From: Rhodococcus sp. OK302 | Lineage (GTDB): Bacteria > Actinomycetota > Actinomycetes > Mycobacteriales > Mycobacteriaceae | Length of the DNA: 64,000 nt | Assembly (NCBI RefSeq): GCF_002245895.1 | Contig: NZ_NPJZ01000001.1 | Coordinates: 855,001-919,000 of the forward strand | Direction of reading: 5' to 3' | In this document: piece by piece, positions 46,055 through 55,069 of the stretch | How the letters are laid out: each line of letters opens with the position of its first letter | Numbering within the stretch: the stretch's first letter is position 1 | Program-made: the position numbers and the translations under genes | Notes under the pieces: generated by a model | Databases searched by the model: none | What the model was told of the DNA's origin: nothing | Seen by the model: the letters and a program-made list of their open reading frames with translations, nothing else

Positions 46055-46894
46055 ATGCTCTCCACCTACGCAGTTGCGCCGACCAAGGCCTTTCCCTATG
46101 AGAGGACCGTCGACCCCGCTGCTACATCGAACGTCGACGACGTAGACCGCAATCACACAGCCTTCTACGCGGACTCCATCAGCAGTATTGAACTGAGCGA
46201 TAACCGGGAACCGTACGGAGTCGCCGTTTCTCCGGACGGCAAGCGTGTTTATGTGACAACTCTCTTCAGCGGAACCGTCGAAGTGATCGACACGGCCACC
46301 AACTCCGTAATGACATCAGTTCGCGTCGGCGGAATCACGACAGGCGTGTCGGTGACACCCGACGGAAAGTACCTGTACATCGGCGAAAGCCACGGCCACA
46401 TCTACGCGATGAACACCGCGACGTATGCCCTCACAACCGTCATAGCATCGGCGAACTATCCCGGCAAAGACGTCGCTGTCACACCGGATGGTCGATACCT
46501 CTACGCCCTCGACAACGTGTTCAACGAAATTCTGGTGATCAGAACCGGAAACCATGCAATTGCAGCCACTATCACGCTCGAGCAGGCGCCGCAGAGCATC
46601 ACCATCGCTCGCAGCAGCGGACTCGCCTACGTCGGTACCGATACCGCTTCGAAAGCCCCCTCCGGTTCAGTTACCGTGATCGACACTGCAATTCACATGA
46701 TCATCGATGCCATCCCGCTCGTCGACGGGGTGAAGTCCGTCTTCCTTGCGTCCGACGAAAATCATGTTTACGCAGTCACCGATACCGCTACCGTGGCGCT
46801 CGACACGGAGACCCACACCGTGGCCCACTTGTCGGAGCCGCTGCAGACGAGCACGCTGGAACGACGGGGAGTGCAACCTTCGATCGGAGCGTAG
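46055..46894 (+). CDS. YncE-like beta-propeller protein
   Basis: A 279-aa protein built of about six YVTN-type repeats (YGVAVSPDGKRVYVTTLFSG; GVSVTPDGKYLYIGES; DVAVTPDGRYLYALDN). There is no signal peptide or membrane helix, unlike secreted YncE. The upstream region contains an A/T-rich stretch around 45960-46010 likely to hold the promoter. The next gene starts 2 bases later, suggesting an operon with the metallo-beta-lactamase-fold protein. Function unknown; the propeller may bind a ligand or partner. Confidence 0.8.
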   Translation: MLSTYAVAPTKAFPYERTVDPAATSNVDDVDRNHTAFYADSISSIELSDNREPYGVAVSPDGKRVYVTTLFSGTVEVIDTATNSVMTSVRVGGITTGVSVTPDGKYLYIGESHGHIYAMNTATYALTTVIASANYPGKDVAVTPDGRYLYALDNVFNEILVIRTGNHAIAATITLEQAPQSITIARSSGLAYVGTDTASKAPSGSVTVIDTAIHMIIDAIPLVDGVKSVFLASDENHVYAVTDTATVALDTETHTVAHLSEPLQTSTLERRGVQPSIGA

Positions 46895-46896
46895 AG

Positions 46897-47625
46897 ATGA
46901 GCACCACGATCAGCGAGATCGCACCGGACATCTACCGACTGTCGACCTTCGTCGAGGAAGCAAATCTGGTGATGAACCAGTTTCTCGTCGACGGCGAGGA
47001 ACCACTCCTCTTCCACGCGGGACAGCGGGCATTGTTCCCATCCGTCTCCGATGCGATCTCGCGCCTGATCAGCCTCGACAAGCTGAAATGGATCACATTC
47101 GGACACGTCGAAGCTGACGAGTGCGGATCGATGAATTCCTGGCTGGCTGCCGCACCGAACGCACAGGTTGCTCATGGCGCGATGGGATGCTTCGTCCAGG
47201 TCAACGACCTTGCCGACCGACTTCCGGTTCCGTTGCAGGACGGCGATGTCCTCGAAACCGGAGGTCGACAGGTCCGACATATCGACACACCGCACGTTCC
47301 CCACGGGTGGGATGCAGGTCTGATGTTCGAGGAAACGACGTCGACGTTGTTCTGCGGCGACCTGTTCACGGCATTCGGCCATCATCCCGCGTCGACGGAG
47401 GAGGAGATCATCGCTCCCGCACTCGACGCCGAGGATTTGGCGCACGCCACGTGCCTGACGCCCGCGCTCGGTCCCACTATCCGCGCACTCGCCGAACTCG
47501 AACCGAAGATCCTCGCCCCGATGCACGGGCCGGCATTTTCCGGGAATTGCGTCCAGACATTGCACGAACTGGCGAGTGCCTATGACTCCCGATTTGTGGC
47601 CCAAACCGAAAGTTATCGCAGTTGA
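46897..47625 (+). CDS. ODP-type metallo-beta-lactamase-fold di-iron protein
   Basis: A 242-aa protein with the metal-binding pattern of flavodiiron (ODP) domains: H-x-E-x-D in FGHVEADECGSM, a later His in DTPHVPHGWDAGL, Asp in LFCGDLFTAFG and a final His in LAPMHGPAFSG. There is no flavodoxin domain, so electrons for O2 or NO reduction, if that is the activity, must come from another protein. Probably translated with the upstream propeller gene. Confidence 0.85.
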   Translation: MSTTISEIAPDIYRLSTFVEEANLVMNQFLVDGEEPLLFHAGQRALFPSVSDAISRLISLDKLKWITFGHVEADECGSMNSWLAAAPNAQVAHGAMGCFVQVNDLADRLPVPLQDGDVLETGGRQVRHIDTPHVPHGWDAGLMFEETTSTLFCGDLFTAFGHHPASTEEEIIAPALDAEDLAHATCLTPALGPTIRALAELEPKILAPMHGPAFSGNCVQTLHELASAYDSRFVAQTESYRS

Positions 47626-47725
47626 GCCGACAGCGGCAGTTCGGCAACCTGTCCCACCTCACCACTAAGGTTGACCTCGAGAGGTTGAGCAGCGTCGTCT
47701 CGGCCCTCGAAAGGTTGGAGGCTCG

Positions 47726-49009
47726 ATGCCCGAAAACACATTCGATCTCGAAATCGCTACTGCGTGGACTGCGTTCGGCAAGCGCTTGTCCGCCTACATT
47801 ACGACGATGGTCGACAACGACTCTCTGGTAATCGAATCGCAGTACGACTCCCGGGAAAACGTGGCCGACGCGCCCGCATGCATCCAGTTCGTCGCGGGGA
47901 ACAAGACGCGAGTTCGTTGCGAGGTGCCGACCAATCAATTCCTGCACCCACTACGAACGCTTGATCCCAAGGATCACGACAAGTTGGTCGCGCTGGGTTT
48001 TCATCGTCCCGATCCGGGCGAGCATGACGATTCCGGCAACGGTTCGATGTCGTTCTACATTGACTCCGATCGCAGCAAGCCCGAGGTCCTGGTGTCCAAA
48101 GCGCTTCGAATTCTCGACGAAGTCTGGAACATCGCTCACCCGAGTTTTCTCCTCGCGCGCAGCAGCGGCCGAGAGGATATCCCCGCATTCACCGTTGGCC
48201 CGCAGCAGATCGACGCAGGAAATTCGTTGAACATTCTGGTCGACGCGGCCCTCGAACAACTCCTGGGGCATGCACCCGAGCGTGACGACGACGGCGATAT
48301 CCCGCTGGTAGGAGGCGAGCAGGTCACCTACGTCCGAGTTCTCGGCGACGACGGCTACGTCGAGGTCTTCTCCCGCGTGGTTCATTCCATTGCCGACCTC
48401 GATCAGGCGGCTCTTGTTCTGGCGCAACTGAACCGCCAATGGCCCACGCTCAAGCTGATCCTGGTGGAGCAGAGCGTTCTCGGTGTTGTTCGGGTCGACG
48501 GCGCACCGTTCGTATCCGAGCATCTTCTGCGGGCACTGCGCTCCCTCACGGATCTGTGCGAAGTATCGGACCAGCTCGCCGAAGAATTGGGCGGGCAACC
48601 GATTCGTGTCGAGGACAACACCGACCCGAGCTTGCCCGGTTCAGAAGACCCGTTCAGCGACTTCGACTCACACGAGTGCCATGAGTTTCCACCGGCACTC
48701 ATGTCCATCCTCGAACTCAGTGCTGACGTCACCGGCTCTCTCACCCCCGACGAAGTCGCAGAAATCTGCGGACGCGACCGCGACACCATCCTCGAATACC
48801 TGCGCATCAGCCAGGAGCAGGAAGCGTCGTGGCACCAGGCCCTGACCGATGCAATCGGCCGCGGAGGCGACGACGTCGAACTGTGCACCGGCGAAAAACT
48901 TGCCTGGACCCAGACGATCCAACACCTACGTCGCGCACTCCGCACTGTTGTGCTTCCGGAAAACGACGGCAGCGCAAAGCAACTGGGCCTTTTCGACGAA
49001 CCGATCTAG
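47726..49009 (+). CDS. YbjN/TY-Chap-like chaperone-type protein
   Basis: A 427-aa soluble protein. The N-terminal and central parts (WTAFGKRLSAYITTMVDND; LVGGEQVTYVRVLGDDGYVE; LLRALRSLTDLCEVSDQLAE) fit the actinobacterial proteins described as having T3SS-chaperone/YbjN (TY-Chap) folds. The C-terminal 100 residues contain a small helical region (LTPDEVAEICGRDRDTILEY) that looks like a helix-turn-helix. Peptide-binding or scaffolding is inferred from the fold only. It converges on the second PBP gene with 8 bases between. Confidence 0.55.
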   Translation: MPENTFDLEIATAWTAFGKRLSAYITTMVDNDSLVIESQYDSRENVADAPACIQFVAGNKTRVRCEVPTNQFLHPLRTLDPKDHDKLVALGFHRPDPGEHDDSGNGSMSFYIDSDRSKPEVLVSKALRILDEVWNIAHPSFLLARSSGREDIPAFTVGPQQIDAGNSLNILVDAALEQLLGHAPERDDDGDIPLVGGEQVTYVRVLGDDGYVEVFSRVVHSIADLDQAALVLAQLNRQWPTLKLILVEQSVLGVVRVDGAPFVSEHLLRALRSLTDLCEVSDQLAEELGGQPIRVEDNTDPSLPGSEDPFSDFDSHECHEFPPALMSILELSADVTGSLTPDEVAEICGRDRDTILEYLRISQEQEASWHQALTDAIGRGGDDVELCTGEKLAWTQTIQHLRRALRTVVLPENDGSAKQLGLFDEPI

Positions 49010-49017
49010 AGCGGCTG

Positions 49018-51188
49018 TCAGCCGGGCAGCGGAATGACGATGCCCGGAAGAATCTCGATCGAACGGGGCCGCTGCGGAGCCTGCGGGATCTGCGGGATCT
49101 GTACCGGCGGTAGTCCGGGAATCGTGATCGTGTTGGAGGGATCCGCATTATTGGTCCCGCCACCCCCGCTGTTGGGTGAGGTGGCGCCCGAGTTGGACGG
49201 GACACCGGCCTGTCCACCGATCGGGTCCGGCCACGGGAAGGACTCGACGTCCGAGCCCTTCAAGGCGCCGTCCATCGTGCTCTTCCAGATATCGGCCGGC
49301 AGCCCGGATCCATAGATCAGACCACCATAGGAATTGGTGATGGACTGCGCGTCGGAGGTACCCATCCACACCGCAGTGGACAGCGAGGGCGTGTAGCCGA
49401 CCATCCAGGCGTCCTTGTTCTCGCCGGTGTCACCGAGCTGAGCGGTTCCCGTCTTGGCTGCGACGGGACGGCTACCGGCCAGTGCGTGACCGTTGGAGTA
49501 CGACGCGATCGGCAGCATCGCCTGCGTGACATTTTCTGCGACAGCTGCGTCCAGGCGACGCTCACCGGGGGATTCCGGGCGGTCGAGGAGAACCTCACCG
49601 TCGGCTGTCACCACCTTCTGGATGAAGTGCGGCTGCTGGTAGATCCCCGAGTTGGCGAGAGTCGCGTACGCGGACGCCATGTCGATGACACGGGACTGAT
49701 ACTGACCGAGCACGATTCCGTTTTCCGGCGGGTCACCGGCCTGCGTGAGCGTCGGGTAGTCGAGGCCGGGGATGCGCTCCGGGATTCCGGACAGATGGGC
49801 AGCGTCGGCGATCTTCTGCGGACCGTCCTCCATCGAGAGCATCAGCCGGTAGAAGCTGGTGTTCAAGGAACGCTTCAAGGCTTCAGCGATGGTGCACGTA
49901 CCGCACGATTCTCCGCCGACGTTGCCGATGGTGACACCGTTGATGGTCAAGGGTGAGCTGTCGAAGCGGGCAGACAGCGGGATGCCCTCCTTCAAGGCCG
50001 CAACCAGCCCGAAGACCTTGAACGCCGAACCCGTCTGGAGTGGCGCCTGCGCGTAATCGAAACCAGCGCCGTCCTCGCCGCCGTAGTAGGCGGATACTCC
50101 ACCCGTTCGTGGATCGATGGACACGGCTGCGGTACGAAGTTCCTCCGGCTCGCCGTTCATGTTCTTACTCACGGCATTGAGCGCGGCCTGCTGAGCCTGG
50201 GGGTCGATGGTGGTGGTGATCTGCAGACCCGCCGTGTTCAGCGTCTCATCGCTGATGCCGGCCTCGGAGAGTTCCTTGAGGACCTGCGTCTTGACGTGTC
50301 CCTCGGGGCCGGGGGCCTGGTTCAGATCTGTCGGACGGTGAGCTGACGCGACGACGGGAAACGGCATCGCCTCACGATCCGCTTTGGTGAGCGTCCCCAG
50401 TTCGACCATGCCGCCCAGCACGTAGTTCCATCGCGCTTCGAGCGCCGGGAGATTGGATTCGGGGTCGAGGAATGACGGACTCTGGATCACGGATGCCAGA
50501 ACTGCGCCTTCGCTGACGGTCAGGTCGCTGACGGGTTTGTCGAAGTACGCCGTCGACGCGGCCGCGATGCCGTAGGCGCCGCGACCGAAGTAGATGGTGT
50601 TCAGGTACGCCGCGAGGATGTCGTCCTTTGACCACTCGCGCGCCATCTTGGCTGAGATAACCAGCTCACGCAGCTTTCGGTCGATGCTTCGTGCATCACC
50701 GACCAACACGTTCTTCACGTACTGCTGGGTGATGGTGGATCCGCCGCCGGCGCTCTCCTTGCCCATGATGTTGTCTCGGGCCGCGCGCGCAAACCCTGAA
50801 ACCGAGAAGCCCGGGTTGGTGTAGAAATTGCGGTCCTCGGCAGAAAGAACTGCGTCACGAACGTGAATCGGAATGGCTGACAACGCAACCTCGGTGCGGT
50901 TGCCCTCGGGGGCACCACCTTGCCGAGCACCGTGGTGCCGTCGGCCATGTAAATGGTGGACACCTGGTTGGTCTGCATGTCAGACGGCCGCGGAACCTCG
51001 GTGCGGGAGTAGGCAACAGCAAAAACCGACGCCGGCACAATGACCATCAGCAGTACGAGTACGTAAATCGTCCGCCGGACGAACCGCCACTTGGAACGCT
51101 TCTTCTTGGCCGGAGTGGCCGCATTGCGGGGGCGACGCGAAGACGCCGCGCCGCCACCTGCCGCGTTCGATCTGTTCGATGGACTCAC
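49018..51188 (-). pseudogene. Second class A penicillin-binding protein gene, interrupted by a frameshift
   Basis: A paralog of PonA split into two frames. From GTG 51188 (GGGAG upstream) the frame gives the cytoplasmic tail, the membrane helix (YVLVLLMVIVPASVFAVAY) and up to GKVVPP; the rest, from EGNRTEVALSAIPIHVRDAV onward, continues one frame over to 49018 with the glycosyltransferase AVLSAEDRNFYTNPGFS and transpeptidase motifs SAFK, SLN and KTG (AAKTGTAQLG). The break falls in a run of five G at 50908-50912, where six would restore the frame. All catalytic motifs are intact, so this may be a sequencing error, a recent loss or programmed slippage. Confidence 0.88.
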
Positions 51189-51288
51189 TCACACACTCCC
51201 GGTCGTGGACCTGACCTACCGGCACCATTTCACCAGGGCGTTGTCTCGATCAGATAACTCCCGGCAACTGCGATACCGAAACGTCACA

Positions 51289-51483
51289 CTACCGGTCGGT
51301 CTCCTTCGGACGCTCTGCTCGGACTGCTTTCCGATATCCACGGAACGCGAATCCGAGCGCAATCACGCAACCCAGCAGCACCAGCGACTGCATGACTCCG
51401 GAATCGCCCTTGGCGATGGCGACTACCGCGCCGATCAAAGCCATGAGCGTGAAGACGGAAATGAAGCCGGCGATCAGCTCCAT
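51289..51483 (-). CDS. Small two-helix membrane protein
   Basis: A 64-aa hypothetical protein with two hydrophobic helices (FISVFTLMALIGAVVAIA; SLVLLGCVIALGFAF) and a basic tail. ATG 51483 is chosen since the frame upstream runs into a short repeat; ATG 51510 is possible and no start has a good ribosome binding site. It lies downstream of the sugar transporter operon and upstream of the second PBP gene. Confidence 0.6.
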   Translation of the reverse strand: MELIAGFISVFTLMALIGAVVAIAKGDSGVMQSLVLLGCVIALGFAFRGYRKAVRAERPKETDR

Positions 51484-51484
51484 A

Positions 51485-51534
51485 CGCTGGGCGCGCGAAG
51501 CCCGCCTCATCGGCGCTGGGCGCGCGAAGCCCGC
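51485..51534. repeat. Two copies of a 21-bp hairpin-forming repeat
   Basis: CGCTGGGCGCGCGAAGCCCGC occurs at 51485-51505 and again at 51514-51534 with one short spacer. Each copy has a GGGC-GCGCGAA-GCCC hairpin. The pair starts directly after the stop codon of the permease gene and may act as a terminator, or belong to a dispersed intergenic repeat family. Confidence 0.85.
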
Positions 51535-51535
51535 A

Positions 51536-52372
51536 TCACGACTTGACGCCGCCGGCGGTCAGACCGGCGATGATGCGCCGCTGGAAGATCAGCACCATGA
51601 TCACCAACGGGACCATCACGAGCGTGCCACCAGCCATGATCGAGGTGTACGGCGTGACAAAGGGGTCGGTTCCGGAGAACTTGGCCATTGCCACGGTGAC
51701 GGGAGCAGTTTTGTCACTCGAGAGTTGGAGCGAGAGCAGATACTCATTGACCGTCGCGATGAACGCAAGGATCGCGGTCGTGAACAGGGCCGGCGCCGCG
51801 AGCGGAAGCATGATCAGCCGGAAAGCCTGGCCACGGGTAGCGCCGTCGATGCGTGCGGCTTCTTCGAGTTCCCAGGGAAGCTCAGAGAAGAACGACGTCA
51901 ACGTGTAGACCGTCAGCGGTAGAACGAACGAAATATTCGGGATGATCAGCGCTTTGTAGGTGCCGATCCAGCCGATGTCGGTAAACAACTGGAACAGCGG
52001 CGTCACGAGTGCGACGACGGGAAACATCGATGCACCGAGGATGATTCCGGTGACGAAGTATTTGCCACGGAACTGGAACCGTGAGAGCGCGTACGCCGTG
52101 AAGACACCGATGACCAAGGCGATCAGGGTGGTCGCGCCGGCGATGACGAGGCTGTTCATCAGTGCCCGCGTGAAGTTCACTTTGGCGTCGGGATCAAGCG
52201 CTGCGGTGAAGTTGGACCACGTGAAATTGTTGGGCCAGAGTGACGTCGAAAAGGTTTCCGACGGGTCACGAAAAGCTGTCACGACCATCCAGTAGCAGGG
52301 CGCGAGTCCCCACACGATGATCAGTACGACGCCGATGTAGGTGCCGATCTTGCCGCGCAGTGACTTGTTCAT
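51536..52372 (-). CDS. Carbohydrate ABC transporter permease (MalG type)
   Basis: A 278-aa inner-membrane permease with six predicted helices and the EAA loop typical of the family (LEEAARIDGATRGQAFRLIM). The ATG at 52372 has GGGGGAG upstream and overlaps the TGA of the other permease (ATGA); a longer open frame upstream is antisense-like and rejected. It pairs with the MalF-type permease, ATPase and binding protein in this locus. Confidence 0.93.
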   Translation of the reverse strand: MNKSLRGKIGTYIGVVLIIVWGLAPCYWMVVTAFRDPSETFSTSLWPNNFTWSNFTAALDPDAKVNFTRALMNSLVIAGATTLIALVIGVFTAYALSRFQFRGKYFVTGIILGASMFPVVALVTPLFQLFTDIGWIGTYKALIIPNISFVLPLTVYTLTSFFSELPWELEEAARIDGATRGQAFRLIMLPLAAPALFTTAILAFIATVNEYLLSLQLSSDKTAPVTVAMAKFSGTDPFVTPYTSIMAGGTLVMVPLVIMVLIFQRRIIAGLTAGGVKS

Positions 52373-53568
52373 ACCGGCTCCCCCTTTCGCTGCTTTTCCT
52401 GCGTGCTGACCGCGTTGGCTCCGAGGAATCGGACCAGTATGAAGGCCACAGCGAAGATGATGAGGAATGTGATGGTCGAGAGTGCCGACGCGGAATTGGC
52501 GCCGACGCGCATCTGATCGACCACCAGAACCGAGATGGTGGACGTTGCGGGATTGGAGCCCATCATGATGGCGGGCAGATCGTACATACGCAGTGCGTCC
52601 ATGACGCGGAAGAGCACGGCCACCATCAGTGCGGGTTTGACCAGCGGAAGGGTGATCATGCGGAAGCGCTGCCACGCCGTGGCACCGTCGACCTTGGCGG
52701 CTTCGTAGACGTCGGCGGGAATCATCTGCAAGCCCGCGAGGATGAGCAGGGCCATGAACGGCGCTGTCTTCCAGACGTCGGCAACGACGATCGCGAATCG
52801 CGCCGGCCAGGGATCGGCCGTCCACAGAATGTTGGTGCCGAGAATCTTGTTGGCGATGCCGTCGTTGGCGAAGATGAAGAACCACAATTTCGCGGTGACT
52901 GCGGTGGGGATGGCCCACGGAATCAGGACGGATGCGCGCAGCAGACCGCGGCCACGGAACGTCTTGGCCATGATCAACGCCATCGAAAGACCGATAACTG
53001 TCTCGAGAAGGACAGTGACGACGGTGAATCCGAAGGTATTGCCGATCGACTGCCAGAACTGCGAGCCGAGTGTGCCGGGCGGGCACGGAATGGAACCCGC
53101 GGCCGTGTTGCAGGACTCGGTGATCCAGTTCTTGTAATTGTCGAACCACGTGAACGAACCGCTGACGAACATCCCCGTCGCGGGATCGAGCTTCTTGGCG
53201 TCACTGTGCATCGACATCCAGATCGCGCGCCCGAGCGGGTACACGATGATGATCGCGAGCACGATCAACGACGGAGCGACAAACGCCCACACGGGAATCT
53301 TGCGACGCTTCTTAGGCTTGTCTGTCAACTGTCCTGGGACCGCGGGTGGACCCGGCGGCGGCGTGTCGACAAGGTCAGGCAGAACCTCGGTCAGGGCCGA
53401 CCCCGGCGCCTGTGGCTCCAGGGTTTTTTCCAGAGTCGGAGTTTTATCCAGAGAAAAATCCGGTGCGCGATGCCTCCCACCAACGCCCGAACGGTCGGAG
53501 CCGGTTGACCCGGCCCCGACCGCGGGGTTGGCAGGCACAGCCGCGGAAGGATCCTGCGGTTCTGCCAT
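52369..53568 (-). CDS. Carbohydrate ABC transporter permease (MalF type)
   Basis: A 399-aa permease. A Pro-rich hydrophilic N-terminal extension of about 110 residues precedes six helices beginning IPVWAFVAPSLIVLAIIIVY; the EAA loop is VYEAAKVDGATAWQRFRMIT. The cytoplasmic extension is unusually long for this family and may be regulatory. The gene follows the binding-protein gene by 20 bases. Confidence 0.92.
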   Translation of the reverse strand: MAEPQDPSAAVPANPAVGAGSTGSDRSGVGGRHRAPDFSLDKTPTLEKTLEPQAPGSALTEVLPDLVDTPPPGPPAVPGQLTDKPKKRRKIPVWAFVAPSLIVLAIIIVYPLGRAIWMSMHSDAKKLDPATGMFVSGSFTWFDNYKNWITESCNTAAGSIPCPPGTLGSQFWQSIGNTFGFTVVTVLLETVIGLSMALIMAKTFRGRGLLRASVLIPWAIPTAVTAKLWFFIFANDGIANKILGTNILWTADPWPARFAIVVADVWKTAPFMALLILAGLQMIPADVYEAAKVDGATAWQRFRMITLPLVKPALMVAVLFRVMDALRMYDLPAIMMGSNPATSTISVLVVDQMRVGANSASALSTITFLIIFAVAFILVRFLGANAVSTQEKQRKGEPV

Positions 53569-53588
53569 TGCCTATTGCTCCTGGTAGA

Positions 53589-54878
53589 TCAGTTACCGGC
53601 GGTTTCGATGCCGGCCTTGGTGTCCGCCAAAGCCTGCTCGACGGTCTTCTCGCCGCGGATAGCAGCGTAGGTGTTGTCGGAAATCGACTTGGACACCTGT
53701 GTGTAGTACGGCGTGACGGGACGCGGCTGAGCCGTGGCCAGTGCTTCCTTCAGCGTCGCGAAGTACGGGAACTGTGCGAGCACTGCCGGGTCGTCGTAAA
53801 CAGCCGCGAGGACGGGTGCGCCGCCGACCGCGGTGAAGTACGTCTGCGACTTCTTGGTCTGCATGAACTCGAGGAAGTCACGAGCCGTCAGTGGTGCATC
53901 CGAGAACGCGCTGATGCCGACGTTGTAGCCGCCGAGCGTCGAAGCACCCGGTCCGTCGACGCCGGGCAGGACGGTGTAGCCGTACTTGCCGGCGACGGAG
54001 GTCTTTTCACCGTCCATCGAGAAGCCTGACCAGCTACGCATGAAGAGCGCCTTGCCGTCGCCGAAGGAGCTCTGCGACTCACCCTCGGAGTAGGTCAGGG
54101 CCGACTGCGGGATGGTCTTGTCGGCAAACGAATCGACGATGAACTGCACGCCTTCCTTCGTCTTGTCGTCGATGGCCGGGGTGATTCCGTCCGGTCCGAC
54201 CCACGGTCCACCGAATGCGTTGGTGATCTCGGTGGTGTTGACCGTCAGGCCTTCGTAGTTCTTGAACTGGCCGATGTAGCAGTCGATACCAGCTTCGACG
54301 GCCTTCGGGCAGTTTTCCTTGAGCTCGGCCAGTGTGGTCGGAGCCTTCTCGACGAGGTCCTTGCGGTAGTACAGGAACGCGGCGTTGGTGTTCTTGGGCG
54401 CGGCGTAGAGCTTGCCGTTGTAGGTACCCGAGGCGACGGTCGACGGCAGGAGGCCGGACTCGTCGATCTTCAGGTCACCTTCGAGCGGCTTCAGCCAACC
54501 GTTTGCAGCGAACTGCGCGGTGTTGACGACGTCGACGCCGATGAGGTCGTACTCGGCGCTCTTGGCCTGCATACGCTGCGTGATGTCGTCGACCTGCGCG
54601 TTGGCTTCCTTGGCCAGCGGCTTCAGGGTGACCTTCTCATCCGGATGCGCGGCATTCCAGTCGGTGATGATGTTTTCGAGCGCCTCGTTCAGGGCATCCT
54701 GACCTTCGACGATCGTGATCGGGCCGCGGCCTTCGCTCGAGGTCGACCCTCCTGCGGCAGCTGTGGTGGTGCTGGTGTCACTGCTTCCGTTGTCGGACGA
54801 GCAGCCTGCCAGTACCAGCATCGACACTGCCGACGCTGCAATTGCAGCTCGGCGTATCGCCTTCGAGTTCAGAACCAT
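53589..54878 (-). CDS. Extracellular sugar-binding lipoprotein, family 1
   Basis: A 429-aa binding protein. ATG 54878 (GGGGAGCG upstream) begins a signal peptide with lipobox VLAGC; a short Ser/Thr/Ala/Gly linker then leads to the family 1 fold (ITVIVEG-like start EGRGPITIVEGQDALNEALE; LYAAPKNTNAAFLYYRKDLV). It delivers substrate to the adjacent permeases; trehalose or other alpha-glucosides are candidates for this clade but cannot be assigned. Confidence 0.92.
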   Translation of the reverse strand: MVLNSKAIRRAAIAASAVSMLVLAGCSSDNGSSDTSTTTAAAGGSTSSEGRGPITIVEGQDALNEALENIITDWNAAHPDEKVTLKPLAKEANAQVDDITQRMQAKSAEYDLIGVDVVNTAQFAANGWLKPLEGDLKIDESGLLPSTVASGTYNGKLYAAPKNTNAAFLYYRKDLVEKAPTTLAELKENCPKAVEAGIDCYIGQFKNYEGLTVNTTEITNAFGGPWVGPDGITPAIDDKTKEGVQFIVDSFADKTIPQSALTYSEGESQSSFGDGKALFMRSWSGFSMDGEKTSVAGKYGYTVLPGVDGPGASTLGGYNVGISAFSDAPLTARDFLEFMQTKKSQTYFTAVGGAPVLAAVYDDPAVLAQFPYFATLKEALATAQPRPVTPYYTQVSKSISDNTYAAIRGEKTVEQALADTKAGIETAGN

Positions 54879-55069
54879 GGATTCGCTCCCCGTTGTATAC
54901 GACAAATAGACGGTCACCGAGAGGCGGCTCACGGCATGCGCCATGAGTACCGGCTCCCGGCGTCGGCCCCTACTGTGGCACGAGACACCCCTACTTGTGG
55001 GTATTACGACGAAGCTGAATCGTTCATGTGTCGTATGCGAGGTTCCTCGACCCGGGTTGTCCGGATTGT
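54879..55069. other. Intergenic region between ATPase and binding-protein genes
   Basis: About 190 bases without a gene. It should hold the promoter of the binding-protein/permease genes. TTGT-atacg-ACAA lies just upstream of the binding-protein gene as a weak inverted repeat. No other structure was seen. Confidence 0.35.

Noticed and set aside
52373..53149. N-terminal extension of the MalG-type permease
   Set aside because: The frame is open far upstream, but that part overlaps the MalF-type gene, is rich in His/Arg/Ser and lacks helices; the ATG at 52372 has a strong ribosome binding site.
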